From the NCBI GenBank assembly GCA_047967505.1, contig CM106540.1: a stretch of DNA of 64,000 nucleotides; one strand, given 5' to 3'. This stretch comes from Dipteris shenzhenensis. Lineage: Eukaryota > Polypodiophyta > Polypodiopsida > Gleicheniales. The position numbers and the translations under genes are program-made. Positions 22,876 through 35,600 of this stretch are shown here, piece by piece (the first letter of the stretch is position 1; each line of letters begins with the position of its first letter). A model generated the notes under the pieces. It was not told the origin of the DNA and did not search any database. It worked only from the letters and a program-made list of their open reading frames with translations.

Positions 22876-24330
22876 ATTGCAGCAAGGGAATTATGCATAT
22901 TCTAGTAGACAAGGTGATGACAGAAATGAGCATCTGTTTATGGTGCAACACATGACCAATTCTATGAGTGCAGAAGAAAGCAATGATGTGTGGTATGTTG
23001 ACTCAGGTGCATCAAACCACATGACAGGTCATGCAGAATGGATGCAGGATGCAAGGAAAATGGAAAGACCAGGGTTTATGGAGACTGGTGATGATACTGC
23101 ACATCCTATTGTGCAGATTGGTAAAATTCCTTTGTCTAAGCAGGATGGGAAAAAGAAATACATGTCTGATGTATTTCATGTCCCGAATATTACCAAGAAC
23201 CTCGTTTCTGTTGGTCAAATGGTTGAGCAAGGCTTGTAGGTCAGATTTAATCCTCATGGATGCTTTGTTGAGGATATGAAAAATAATTGTCGCTTGATAG
23301 CAAAAGGAAAGAAGAAGGGCAGGATGTTTATGTTGGATGCGGACATGCCTGAATTGAGTGCAGCAATGTTTGCACATGGGACCAGTGTAGTTGCAGATAT
23401 TGATATCTGGCATAAACGCATTGGTCATGTTAATGTACAGCGACTTAAATCAATGCAGGCCCAAAATATTGTTGTAGGATTGCCTAAATTCAAGGTTGCA
23501 AAAATGCGTAAGGTATGTGAAGCTTGTCAATTTGGAAAACAGGCAAGGAAACCATTTCCTAGACATGTTCAAGAGAGTAAGAAGCCATTGGAATTAATCC
23601 ACTCTAATGTGTGGACTACTAAAGCTGCATCTATTCGAGGCTGTCATTATTTTGTCACTTTTATTGATGACTATAGCAGAAAAGTTTGGGTGTATTTTAT
23701 GAAAAAGAAAAGTGAAGTGTTTGGGCATTTCAAAGCTTTTAAAGTTATGGTTGAAAAAGAAATAGGCCTACAAATAAAATGCCTAAGGTTAGATGGAGGG
23801 GGAGAGTACCTCTCAAATGAGTTTGCAAGGTTCCTGTAGGAGCATGGCATAAAGCAGCAATATTCATGCAGTCATACCCCACAACAAAATGGACTTGCAG
23901 AAAGGAAAAATAGGCATATTGGAGAGGTATCTCGGGCCATGCTAAATGAAAAGGTCCTACCATATTATTATTAGGCTGAAGCAGTTGCTACAGCAGTTTA
24001 CATAATGAATAGGACTCCCACTGCAGCAATACATGGCATGACGCCAGAGGAGATGTATACTGGTAGGAAACCAGATATTTCTCATTTGAAAATTTTTGGT
24101 TGCATTGCCTATGTTCATGTGCCAGATGAGTTGAGGTCCAAGTTGGATCCAAAAGCTGAGAAGTGCATCTTTATTGGTTATTCTCTGTAGCAGAAGGGTA
24201 TATATGCTATAACCCTTCTACTCATAAGTTTACAGTGAGCAGAGATGTTTTTTATGAGATGAGCAGCTGGTATAAACCAGTAAATGTGATTGATGATGTG
24301 GATGCACAAAATGGTAATGCTGCATAGAAT
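22876..24330 (+). pseudogene. Copia-2 protease and integrase (broken)
   Basis: Protease: WYVDSGASNHMTG, with the catalytic D-S-G-A intact, at about 22990. The HHCC finger (IWHKRIGHVN .. CEACQFGKQA) follows at about 23408-23545, then the integrase core (HYFVTFIDDYSRKVWVYF, TPQQNGLAERKNRHIGE). The first catalytic Asp region reads HSNVWTT where Copia has H-x-D-x-W-G, and the second region reads LDGGGEY. Stops at 23237, 23837, 23972 and 24188 (all TAG) and a frameshift after 24190 interrupt it. Confidence 0.88.
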
Positions 24331-24677
24331 TCACAGCAGCAATCACAAAATATTAGTGGACCTGCAGTGTCCTCTAGCAATGGTTCACATACTTCGCCAT
24401 GGACAGGCAGATTGAGATCAGGAGAATCTCCTCAAAGCAATGCAGATAGTGGTATGCAGGTATCACGAAAAGGAAAAGAGAAGGTAGATCAGCCCATGTT
24501 TGATGTGAATGCAGGTCATCCTTATGTGGATGGTGAATCCAGTGGCTCAAAACAGAGCATTGATGATGAGTTGGGTATTCCTTCTATTGTTACACCTGGA
24601 GTAAGCAAGACCAGAGATGTTTTGAGAGCACCTGGAAGTGAGCCTATCTGCACAGGTCTACTAGAGCTAGGTATCCT

Positions 24678-25757
24678 ATGGATAGGCTGAAATATGATGG
24701 ATTTATAGCCATTCACTATGCCTATATGGTCAAAGTGATACAGGAACCAGAACCCACTTCTTTTGAGCAAGCCATGGGAAAAGAAAAATGGGAGAAAGCC
24801 ATGGATGAAGAAATGGATGCCTTGAAAGCAAATGCTACATGGGAATTGGTGCCTTTGCCTAAAGACAAGAATGCAATTGGCTGTAAGTGGGTTTATAAGG
24901 TGAAGCACAATGCAGATGGCTCTGTAAACAGATACAAGGCAAGATTAGTTGTCAAGGGGTATGCACAGACATATGGCATTGATTATGAAGAAACATTCAG
25001 TCTGGTTGCAAGGATGGCAACTGTAAGAGCAGTCATTGCTATGGCTGCATCAAAGGGATGGTCTTTACATTAGATGGATGTAAAGAATGCCTTCTTGCAT
25101 GGTGATTTGCAAGAAGAGGTCTTTATGGAGCAGCCACTAGGTTATGTCCATGCTATTCATCCTGAGTTTATTTGCAGGTTGAAGAAAGCCTTGTATGGCT
25201 TGAAGCAAGCACCTAGAGCATGGTCTAACAAGATAGGACAATATCTTGTCACTATTGGCTTTCAGATTTCCAAGGCAGATTTCTCACTTTATGTGAGAAA
25301 AACAGAGAAAGGTATTATGCTGCTTGTCATTTATGTTGATGATTTGATCATCACAGGCGATAGTGATGAAGATATCCTTCATGTGAAAATGCTATTGAAG
25401 CAGAAGTTTGAGATGAAGGATTTGGGAGAGCTGCATTATTTCTTGGGCATTGAGGTGATTAGATCACCAAGTGGGATACGGCTCTTGCAGAGGTAGTATG
25501 GATTGGACATGCTGTCCAAATATGGGATGATAGGCTGTAAGCCTATTTCAGTTCCTTTGGAGCAGAATGTCAAGCTGAGCGCAGATGCAGGTGAGCTTCT
25601 GGAAGACCCTACTATGTACAGACGCATAGTAGGAAGTTTGATTTATATGACTATTACCAGGCCAGATTTGAGCTATGCTGTTGGATTGGTAAGTCAGTTT
25701 ATGCACGCTCCAAGGAAACCACATTTGGATGCGGCTAGACGCTACTCGGCTATGTGA
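24678..25757 (+). pseudogene. Copia-2 reverse transcriptase (broken)
   Basis: One frame runs from 24678 to 25757 with TAG stops at 25071 and 25494, both at positions where Copia has Gln (before MDV, and after LLQR). Visible motifs: [52 protein letters not shown] and the catalytic [10 protein letters not shown]. It is shifted relative to the integrase frame (near 24670) and to RNase H (near 25745). Confidence 0.88.
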
Positions 25758-26284
25758 AGTCCACATTGCAGTATGGACTATTTTATGAGGCTGGGGTTCA
25801 GATACAGTTGCATGGATACACTGATGCTGATTGGGCTGGTAGTATTTCTAATAAACGATCTACCAGTGGATATGTGTTCTCTTTTGGGAGTGCTGCAGTC
25901 ACTTGGAGTAGCAAGAAACAGCCTACAGTTGCCTTGTCAAGCACAAAGGCTGAGTACAGGGGTGCAGCAATGGCTGCATGTGAGGTAGCTTGGTTGCATA
26001 AGCTACTTTATGATATGCATCAGTCTACAGATGGGCCAGTTGTCATTTATTGTGACAACGTGAGCGGTATACACTTGGCAAATAACCTAGTCTATCATGC
26101 TAGAACAAAGCACATTGAGGTGCATTATCACTATGTGCGGGAGAAGGTTTTACTAGGTCTTATTGATCTAGTTTATGTCAACACAGAGGATCAGGTAGCT
26201 GACATATTCACGAAGGCATTGGGCGCAGAGAAGCTACGCAAGTTCAGAGACCTGCTTGGGGGGGTGTGCAGGAATTGGGATTGA
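25754..26284 (+). pseudogene. Copia-2 RNase H (open, catalytic Glu changed)
   Basis: An open frame with GYTDADWAGSISNKRSTSGY (first Asp present), ALSSTKAEYRGAA where the family has T-E-A-E-Y (Glu to Lys, GAG to AAG) and YCDNVSGIHLA (second Asp present). It ends [13 protein letters not shown] .. ADIFTKAL, the standard Copia pol C-terminus, 14 bp before the 3' LTR. Confidence 0.88.
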
Positions 26285-26285
26285 G

Positions 26286-26297
26286 CTCGAGGGGGAG
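26286..26297 (+). promoter_or_regulatory. Copia-2 polypurine tract
   Basis: CTCGAGGGGGAG directly before the 3' LTR; a purine run in this place primes plus-strand synthesis. Confidence 0.85.
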
Positions 26298-26649
26298 TGT
26301 TGAGATATCGAGCTCCACTCGTGATATGCCAGGGTGACCGTTGTGCATTTATGTCACCGACTTGTTAGCTGCAGATGCGGTTGGTACACCGCCCATGAAT
26401 AATAGCTGGATGACAGCTATCCTTATGTACTCTAGTTCGTGGCTCAGTTAGTATGCCACCTTAGTTAGCTGAGTTTGGTTTGAGACCCACATATAGGGTT
26501 CTTCTATTTCTTTGTACCAGAGTTCTTTTGGCTTTCACAACTAAGAAGAGAAAAATTGTTTTTAGCCTCCACCTTTGTGTATATTCCCCCATTGTGTATG
26601 TAAGAAAGCCGCGAGTGAGACTCCTTCCTTCTCTCCCACTATCTTCACA
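26298..26649 (+). repeat. Copia-2 3' LTR
   Basis: 352 bp, the partner of 21082-21433, same ends and no indel seen between them. Followed by CTTGC, which only partly matches the left flank CTTAA. Confidence 0.93.
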
Positions 26650-27549
26650 CTTGCCCCTTCGTGGCTCCCCTCTCTAATGCTGGGCTTATATTATCCTAGA
26701 CATTAGTTCATGCGTCCACCATTGCACTATCAAGCCCTCTTGGTTTCCCACCTTACCATAACCAAGCTCCTAACTTCCACAATTACGGGCTGACGTAAGA
26801 GTCCCAAGCATTTTAAACTGACGAGTAGACTCTAAGTGGGGCCGCGGGTTGAGATCCTATGGATAGATAGAGCTTGCATGCATAACTCTAGAGCTTTGAT
26901 GCCGCAAACAGAAAGCTCATATAGACTCAAAGATTGAATCGACTGGCTATGGTGCTGCACTCCATAGATTCCTATGCACTTCAAGAAGATTATTGACAAA
27001 TTAAGCGATAGAGTAGTCCATTTGCTTCTGCTACTATATGTAATTAGGCTACATGGAGAGCCTAAGAGGGTACGATCGCCAAGTGGGCTAATGAGCCGGC
27101 TATCGAAACAAATGGGTCATGTCCAAAGAGTCATAAGGGACAATAACCCTCGCTAGTGCAAGGAATTAATTGCAACTGCAGGGCATAGCGAGATGCCTAA
27201 TCAACAATGCTACTCCTGAGTAGCAAAATAAAGAAGGCATGGGGCTAGAGCAGCGGAGAAAGGTCATGTCATGAATAGAGGGCAACCAAGTAGCATGGCC
27301 GTTGATTACGTAACACCACAGGACAAGTCTTAAGATATAAAACAAAGGTAGAGGCTATTGATGATGGAGCCACTAGAACTAATGCACTGGACTGAAGGAG
27401 CTTCAAGCTGGATGCTACTACGGGGCATAGATTTTACACATCATCTTGGAAGAGTACTATCACAAAAGGCCTCACCATAGTAGTATGAAAACCATACACG
27501 ACTCACGAGGCACCATCTTCCCACAACAAGCCTAAAGCGTAGAGTGTAG
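26650..27549. other. Stretch without recognised gene, possible retroelement leader
   Basis: No coding motif recognised. It lies between Copia-2 and a minus-strand primer-binding-site-like motif at 27550-27565, so it may be the leader or gag-side part of an older minus-strand LTR element into which Copia-2 inserted. Confidence 0.35.
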
Positions 27550-27565
27550 CCAAGCTCTGATACCA
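27550..27565 (-). promoter_or_regulatory. Primer-binding-site-like motif of a minus-strand LTR element
   Basis: The minus strand reads TGGTATCAGAGCTTGG, matching the plant initiator Met-tRNA primer site, one base after an ATTTCA end. The 5' LTR would then lie at coordinates above 27566. I could not find its start or its partner. Confidence 0.5.
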
Positions 27566-30500
27566 CTGAAATCCAAAATTAAAGTTTTTTATGCTCACAT
27601 GACACCACTTGAGAGAAATGAAATTAACCAAGTCACAAGAGACAGTGACAACCCACTGGGTACAATCTCCCCCCCCCAACCGAGATGAGTGGGTCACGCT
27701 TCCTCATCTAGAGTATTTATAATATTTCATTAGGAGCCATAACTATCCCTCCTTTTCCAAAAGTAAGGGACTACATTGAATGCCTTTTACAAAGCCACTT
27801 TAGGCTCACTTTATCCAAAATGAATCACATCAACTTCTTTTTACATAGCCACTTTGGGCTTGCTTTATCCAAAAATTATGTATGCCTTCTATCACCAACA
27901 TTGCTCACGATTACAATATCTATCAAATACAAAATTGGCCCATGGCCATATGCTATGCACCGTGCGACACCTCAATCAGTACCCTCACACTAATTCCAAT
28001 CCTTGACATAAGTTCCATCACCTCTATCAAGCCACCAATTACAGTAGTTACTAACAATCAATTGAACGAATCACCGAATCAGTCAACCCTTAATAATTGT
28101 GCTCAAAGTAAAATAATTAAACATAACACCAATAACACTAGTGACATCTATATTAACATGGAATCACCCACAATATCGACCATCTAGCATGGCAAACCAC
28201 AGGTTAGTAGGCATCTCCAAGAAAACCACACAAAGCATCCACTAGGACCCCCACCGGACGCGAACCCCACCGCATCCGGTGTGCTCCTATGTAATACTTT
28301 GCCATAGTCACACTTGACTAAAATAAAATAATATTCATAGCAAGAAATATCAAAAATACAATTCAATAATAAATTATGGATGGAGGGAGGATATATTTTC
28401 ATGCACTAGTAAGTTTAATGCTTGTAGGGCAAAACTATTTCGAAGAATCTCATGTAAGTGTCTCCTCCGCTAGAGGCAAGTTAAACCTACAACCACATTG
28501 AATATGCAACAAACTCAAAGGAAGAAGTCCCTCAAAGATATTGAGTCTCCCAAGTCAAACTATTTGAAATTGAGAGGGAAGCAATGGAGAGAGTGTGAAG
28601 GAGACACATTCAAAAAATGGGCTAGTCATATCTTGCTGAAAATTTTTGCATTTTGGAAATAATGATCATGGAGAGAGAGGGAACTCGCACAACGGCAAGA
28701 TTATGATGGAAAAGTCTATCCAAAGGTGAGGAGGGATAGGCAAAAAGCTTCCCGCTCAAAAGGATAAAGAGTTTCAAAAATTAGGGTTTTAGATGAGGAG
28801 GTGACAAAGCACCCAAAAGCGTGGAAAAAATGTGAAAGTGAAGAGGACGTGGTTGTTGGAAGTGATGGTTTGGTTTCAAGAGATTTGGTTCAAGTTGAGA
28901 AAGTTGGCTTGCAGCTTTGGTGTGAGGACACAAGTGCCAGATTTGCCTTCAACTTTGGGCTATTTAAATTTAAAAAGGAAAAATTCATACCACATCCCAA
29001 ACGTCATAAGCCAATACTATATTCAAATTTATTTGCATACCCTTCATGTCTCCAAAATAAGGACTCTCTTATAGGGGCTCTTTTTTAGTCCAAATTTTTT
29101 ATAATTCCACTTTCATATAGTCCTATAAGTTGTCATATTGAAGCATGAAGAAAATAACCTATGCATATCAACTGATGTCTTCTCCTTACTAATTAGGTGC
29201 CCCAATGCATCTACTACAATGAGGAAGTGGCAAGCATGTAACCCTAGTGGTTTACCTATGACCACAACTAATGGACTTCATAATAACCGTGAGTTATTTT
29301 ACCAAGGAGAATGTGAGGCCATTAATTAGCCACTTAAGAGAACCCAAGATTTTGTAATCCATATTAGCAAGAATACTCAATCCAACATATCACAAGCCTC
29401 CATGAAACATAGATTCATGAAGGCTTTATACCTATGGTTGTTGAATTTAAAGTAAAAAATCAACAAGAGTAGTCGAAAGGCAATAGTGGTTGGAATTGTA
29501 CAATCCAAATCCTTCAAACTCTATCAGAAGTAGAGCATTACTGGACATTTCAAAATTCATCGATGACATATTCAAACGTGCGAGGGAGACCCACAAAATA
29601 ATTCATGTTGCTTAAGCCTTCACTCATGTTAGGAGCCTCATCAAACATCTAGCGCATCTGTTTCAAGGGAAGATTTCGGATGAGATGTATTTAATGTTTG
29701 AAGACCAAAATTTTCCTTGACTTGAGCTCCAAGGTTGGTATGCTCTAGTTTATAATTACAACGCATCTAAACAAAGAAATATATTTTGACATAGGAGCCT
29801 AAGATAATTGCATCTCACAAAAATAATTACAAAATGTAAGCAATTCTACATGCATGATTGCATCTCACAAATAATTACAAAATGTAGGCAATCCTATATG
29901 CACTCAAAACAATGTCATTATCATTTCTCTGAGTGAAATATTAAACACTATCCCAACACTATCAAATAGCTCAAATTCATCATAAGGGGATTGGCATAAT
30001 TGCAATCTTATGGTGGTGTAATATTATGGTTGTGCAATTGAAATACAAAAGAGGAAAGAATATTAGATATGAGGTTCCCACTCCAATTTATATCTAAGAG
30101 GAATACCTTGCTGAATATTTGCAAATTTGCAAGGTGCAAGGATATGATGCTCATTGCCATTTCAAGTTGGATGATTATTGTGGCATCATAATAGAACCTC
30201 CAAATCTAGTGCTATTAGTCCTAATGCCTTTACATATAGGTGTTACATACAGTAAAGTCCATTGAGAGGATGCTTTGAGAGACCTTGAAGCAAAGATATG
30301 CCACACAAACTTTTACCCCTACCATATACTAAACAAGAGTAGTGTTGGCACATTACCCTATGAACGCTTGCCGATAAAATAGTAACAAACACTATTGATC
30401 TACAAATATGTCCCTTTGTTAAAATTTTATCATATTTTGCAAAGGAAACACACACATACACATATATATAGCACCAATCCTAGACAGCATACCCTATAAA

Positions 30501-32576
30501 TGACTTCAAAGAAATTTACGAAATACATGAATTTATCTCCATGTGCAATTCCTCCTACAACTTTACATACAAGGATAGGTGTTGATAACAACCTAAAATG
30601 GATTTGCACAAGCTACACTTTAAACACCTCCTAGCTTTTTTGGCACGTTCATTAAGGTTTTCAACCCAAACAAGGAGTAGCAAGTCAAGCAGACAAGAGG
30701 AGGAGGATGTCTAGTCCATTATTTAGCACAAGCAAGTAGATCTCACACCAATTGGCATTAAAAGCATAGACATTAGTACAAATCTTGGTTCACATTCTCT
30801 TCGATGTCACATCACTCAACACACGTTGAAGGAACAATTCTCAAATAGTAGGTTGACTTTATTAACACCAAAATCAAGAGGGAGCCTTACCCAAAGGTTC
30901 AAATAATCAATATCAGTCACGCTGCACATCAAACCACCTTTATACACGAGCAACCTTTATTATCCCTATGGGTGGCCTGTTTCTTAATCTTTCATCTCAT
31001 CTTGTTAAACTAGTGAGTTGAAATGCCCACAAGCCTCGAATTAAGTAGCTAGTGTAAGAGTGGCATGAGCATGACCATCGAGGTGAGTCAATGTCAACCA
31101 TAAAAACTCATGGTGATGGACCTAGCTATTGCACTATGTGTACCAATCATCATCCATTTCAACATGTGGCTATGACATGGGCTTCTTTGGGACAACATTG
31201 TTCGCTCGTTCATGAGAACCTAGCACAAATGAACAAGGCTCACCTTCCAAGGAAACCCTACCTATGAATGTGTGACTACAAAGAAGAAGACTAAGCATCC
31301 AGGGTTCACGTAGGCAATGACAAAAGAGGGTTTTTGAAAAAGTTGAAAGTTTTCTTTGACAAGAGTGCCAGAGTGTCTTCATTCCCTCTTTTTGTTTGCC
31401 TTATTTCTCTTTCCTTCATATTATTTTAGTCCATGCCAACTACCCAAAAGGATTGCTTCTTATGCAAGCCAAGTCAACAAGGGGGAGCTATTACATGACT
31501 CAATATTCTTTGAATAGTGCATGGCATGCTATTCTCGCTATTCTTAGTTCTTCATCCTTGACATCAATTCTAGTGCAAAGCCACATGCCCCAAAGATCGT
31601 TTTGTGTGCCAAAATAGTCAAACAAGGGGAAACCACTTCGCAACCACTTTTAGTTCAAGCTGTGAATAGCTTCTTTAATTAGCTAACACTACAAATTACA
31701 AATTTAGTGCATCCTTACAATTCAAAAAACTAGCTCAAGGAGCATGTTGAGAGGGTGAAAAGCTACACTTTAAGATTAGCAACTATTTTCCTCTACCCAC
31801 TTGAGCATTACGAGGACAATATCAAAACAAAGTGCAAGTCACAATCTCCAATTCCTTTTCACATCTTAAGAGCTTATTCTTTGGTACATTGATGATGATT
31901 GTTGCTTAAGATGACATTATATTCATGGAAAAAGATACATATACCATGTGAAGCCTAAAGGGAAGATGAAGCATGTCAAAAATATTGGTAAGAGTTCTAC
32001 GGCGAGTAAGAACACGTCTCATGGCTATCTTTTTGGGGTATCTTGAAACTTTCAGATTTTAAAATGCTTCATTCCTTCGTTTTATATCCCTACCTTCCAT
32101 GACCGAGAAAAAATATTTTTCAATATGCACATGCATCCTACTCCTGAGTACATTAGACCATGTGAATTTGTAAATTTAAAGTCACGACTCACAAAATTCA
32201 CTACCTTTTACAAAGGGCATGCCAAACACAGTCAATACTTCAGATCTATACGATGCAAAGAGTACAATTCCTTCATCTAGTGCAGATAGTCCAAAACCTC
32301 TAGACCCCTGCTCCACATTAATACTCGGCACATTTTCCCAAATTTAAATTCACATGCAAACATGGCATTCTATGCTGTGCAAGGATATTACTAGATCCTT
32401 CTTAATAAGCCCCATGTAGAAATACAAGCACACGACACTCCTCGCCAAAACCACAAACAGAAAGAATATACCTCGCACATTCTTGGTAAATGTCCTAGAT
32501 AAGGCACACTTTGATACATGGTCTGCATGTTACCATGCAATGTTTTTCATGCATACGTGCTGATATCCTCAGCCTT
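27566..32576. other. Gene-poor stretch downstream of UBC7
   Basis: No coding motif recognised in any frame; the longest open frames (about 95-101 codons, 27882-28187 and 28801-29088) are AT-rich with no family resemblance. The first few hundred bases may be an LTR (see 27550). A 50-bp tandem duplication lies at 29807-29905 (ATTGCATCTCACAAA.. twice). The end nearest 32577 should contain the UBC7 3' UTR; no AATAAA on the minus strand was noticed close by. Confidence 0.5.
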
Positions 32577-32654
32577 TCAAAATGCCTCCTGGGATTGCCT
32601 TACAATGCGGCTCACCTTTCGCCTGAAATCTTCTCTGCTATCCCGCCATTCTTT
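32577..32654 (-). CDS. UBC7: UBC7 exon 6 (C-terminus and stop)
   Basis: Acceptor ATGTCACAG. 78 nt encode [19 protein letters not shown] and QSQEAF (143-167), then TGA at 32579-32577. No long open frame covers this exon; it was found by matching the expected C-terminal helix and confirmed by phase and acceptor. It lies 6.9 kb beyond exon 5, past two Copia remnants. Confidence 0.9.
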   Translation of the reverse strand, partial: KEWRDSREDFRRKVSRIVRQSQEAF

Positions 32655-35600
32655 CTGTGACATTGAAGATGTTTCAAACTCAACATTAGATCCACGAAAC
32701 ATAAGAATTGAGGCATGCAGCCTCAAATCTACTAATCTGCTGTGTTGAAATAGGCATTACAGCCACTTCACAGACACGCAGTTCGGCTAATGATTGCCCA
32801 CTTATAGGATATTGTGGCATATCATCAGACATACACAGGAATTAAAAGATAAAAGCTTGAACTGTTGCAATTATGGTAAGAATAATGAAGAATGTCTCAT
32901 AGAATCTTTAAGATCTAAGGTCCAACATCTCCGAACAGAAAATATTTCAGACAATTTATAAAAATGCCGCATCTATGCCTTAAGATCCAATGTCCTGTGG
33001 CTACCCTCAAGCCTGGACTAGACACAAGCTCGTTCTTTGAAATTTGCTTGCAGCAGTGTGTCCCACTCAGATTTCCTAATGAACTATTGTGTTCTCTCCC
33101 TCCACCCTCCTGAGATCATGAGGGTCAACTATAGTTGAAGCTTAGGCTTCGACAATCAGTTTACAATGGCAATGACAGAGATATTTGAAAGTTTAAATGT
33201 TCGAAGCAGACTCAGGAGCCAGCCCCAAAACAACTATAGATTTCAACACTCCGCTTCTTTCTTGCAGGATGCAAAGGATGAAATCAGAAGAAGCATGAGG
33301 AATAGATATTGAAAGATATCAAAGACAGCAACTGAGCACAACAGATAATAGTGTGGATGTAGCTGTATTCTTCTTTTGCACGCCAGGGGCACTTAGGGCT
33401 GAGACTCAGACAGCCCTTGGCCAGGGCAAGCACAATCCTATCAGGCCCAACAAGCTTGTTAATTCCGGTGATAATAACCCTACCAGGCGGCCCAACCAAC
33501 AAGTGAATTCCATGATACTGGTGATCACCTTGGTTTGAGCTTTGCTTATAGGTTGACAGGTCAGATGCCTCTTTCCATTAACCACACTCTCTGGGATCTA
33601 TGCGACATGCCCACTCTTAGGACAGGTAGCTTTAAGCAAAGCTTTTAGCGAGCCACAATATTGCAGAAACCTAGATGAACCCAAGAACATGCTTGGACCT
33701 CTAAAACCAAAACATGCTCCATGCAGTTTAACCTCGTGATTCTCAGTGCTGATACACAAGCTTAAACCGTAACTCAATCATGCATATAGGGCTAGCAACG
33801 TAGACGTCAACATATGCCACACACGAATACAAAGGCTTTCATATCAAAACTCCGAGGTAGTCGTGATGAAGGCTAGCACTAGAGAAGGCAGCTAAAAACC
33901 ATATGCTCTTCAACCAACCAAGATTTAAATGCTTTGCTAAATCATACAATGATCAGCTATCCACTACAGTGCTGTCAAAAGGAAATAAGCAAGACATGTT
34001 AGAAACCAAGAGAGTGAGAGAGCAGGAAGCAAGAGAGCTGAACGTAGTGTTTGCAATAGAAGAAGTGACTGATACAAGAAGTGGGTTTTGTTAAATGACA
34101 AAACCTTATCCTTCACTAACCATAGTTAGTGAACTAACTGTGGTTAGGGAAAAAAACCTCTAAATGAGGGAAAAGTGCCCCTAACCTACTTATTACATTA
34201 CATTGGTCATTGCTGAATTATAATAATAATTCTAACACCCCCCTGCAGTGCCAATATCATGTACAAGGAAATGATCAATCACCAAAAGGAGATAAGTTCA
34301 AGGCACTGCGAAATGCCTCAAACTTTTCACGTGGAAGTGCTTTGGTGAAGATGTCTGCAACATTGTCATGTGTTGACAAATAGATCATACTGATCTCTCC
34401 TGCATGCAACTTCTCTCTGACATAGTGATAGTGAACCTCAATGTGCTTCGTGCGAGTATGAAACACAGGATGCTTTGCCACTGCTATAGCACTCTGACTA
34501 TCAGTGAGAATCGGAGAAGGACCCTCCAATGAAAGATGAAGATCAGCAAATAAACGACGCAGCCAAACACATTCAACTGTCGCTGTGAAAGCTACCCTAT
34601 ACTCAGCTTCACATGAGGAGGTAGCCACTGTAGACTGTTTCTGGCTCAACCAAGAAATGCAAGCATGTCCCATAAAGAAACAATTCCCACTGGTGGACTG
34701 CCTAGTATCATAGTCTCCAACCCAATCTGAGTCACTGTAAGCATGTATATGCAAGTCACCCCCCCTGGGAAACATCAAGCCAAAAGACTTTGTACCTTGC
34801 AAGTAACGGAAGATGTGTTTTACAGCCTGCCAATGCACAATATTTGGGCTGTGCATATACCTGCTCACCTGAGAAACTGAAAACTGAATATCAGGTTGTG
34901 TATTGCAGAGATAAATGAGGCATCCAACAGCCTGACTATAGAGTGTGACATCAATTGATTCACCCGCATCATGCATTGTAAGCTTCAGCCCCTGCTCCAT
35001 GGGAGTGGACATAGGCTTGCAATCATGCATGTTGAATCTGTCCAAGAGCTTTGAACATACTTGGACTGAGACATAACAATCCCACGTTTCTCTTGAATAA
35101 ACTGGATCCCCAAAAAGAAATGTAGCAAGCGGAAGTCTGACATATCAAATGTAGCTTTCAATTGGGCCTTGAAATCTGCAATTACTTCCTCATTTGATCC
35201 GGTGAGCAGCATGTCATCTTCATAAAGAATGATGACAAGAATATCCCCCCCATCCTTCTTGATGTAGAGGGTGCTCTCAGTTGGACTATTGTGCAGCCCC
35301 TTGCTGGTCAGAAAGGCATCAATTTTGGCATACCATGCACGTGGGGCTTGTTTCAGCCCATACAAAGCTTTATTCAGCTTGCATACCTGAAGTGCATTTT
35401 CTGAAATTTCAAAGCCCGAAGGTTGTTTGACATAAACCTCTTCCAACAAGTCTCCATTAAGGAAAGCTGTTTTAATGTCCAATTGATGAACATTCCATTC
35501 AAAATTTGCAGCCATGGCTATAACTGACCTGATGGTTGTCATCCTGGATGTAGGAGCAAAAGTCTCCTCATAATCTATGCCCTTTTTCTGAGCATATCCT

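Larger units (their letters stand above)
21082..26649 (+). mobile_element. Copia-2: complete but inactivated Ty1/Copia retrotransposon
   Basis: This 5568-bp element has two 352-bp LTRs starting TGTTGAGATATC and ending ATCTTCACA, a primer-binding site directly after the 5' LTR, gag-PR-IN-RT-RH in Copia order and a purine tract directly before the 3' LTR. The flanks are CTTAA (left) and CTTGC (right), so a 5-bp target-site duplication is only partly preserved. Gag-pol carries about nine in-frame stops and three frameshifts. The LTRs differ at about 13 sites, all transitions, with no indel seen. Confidence 0.93.

Noticed and set aside
27882-28187. 101-codon plus-strand frame
   Set aside because: AT-rich, Thr/Ile/Asn-rich composition typical of chance frames here; no motif and no conserved start context.
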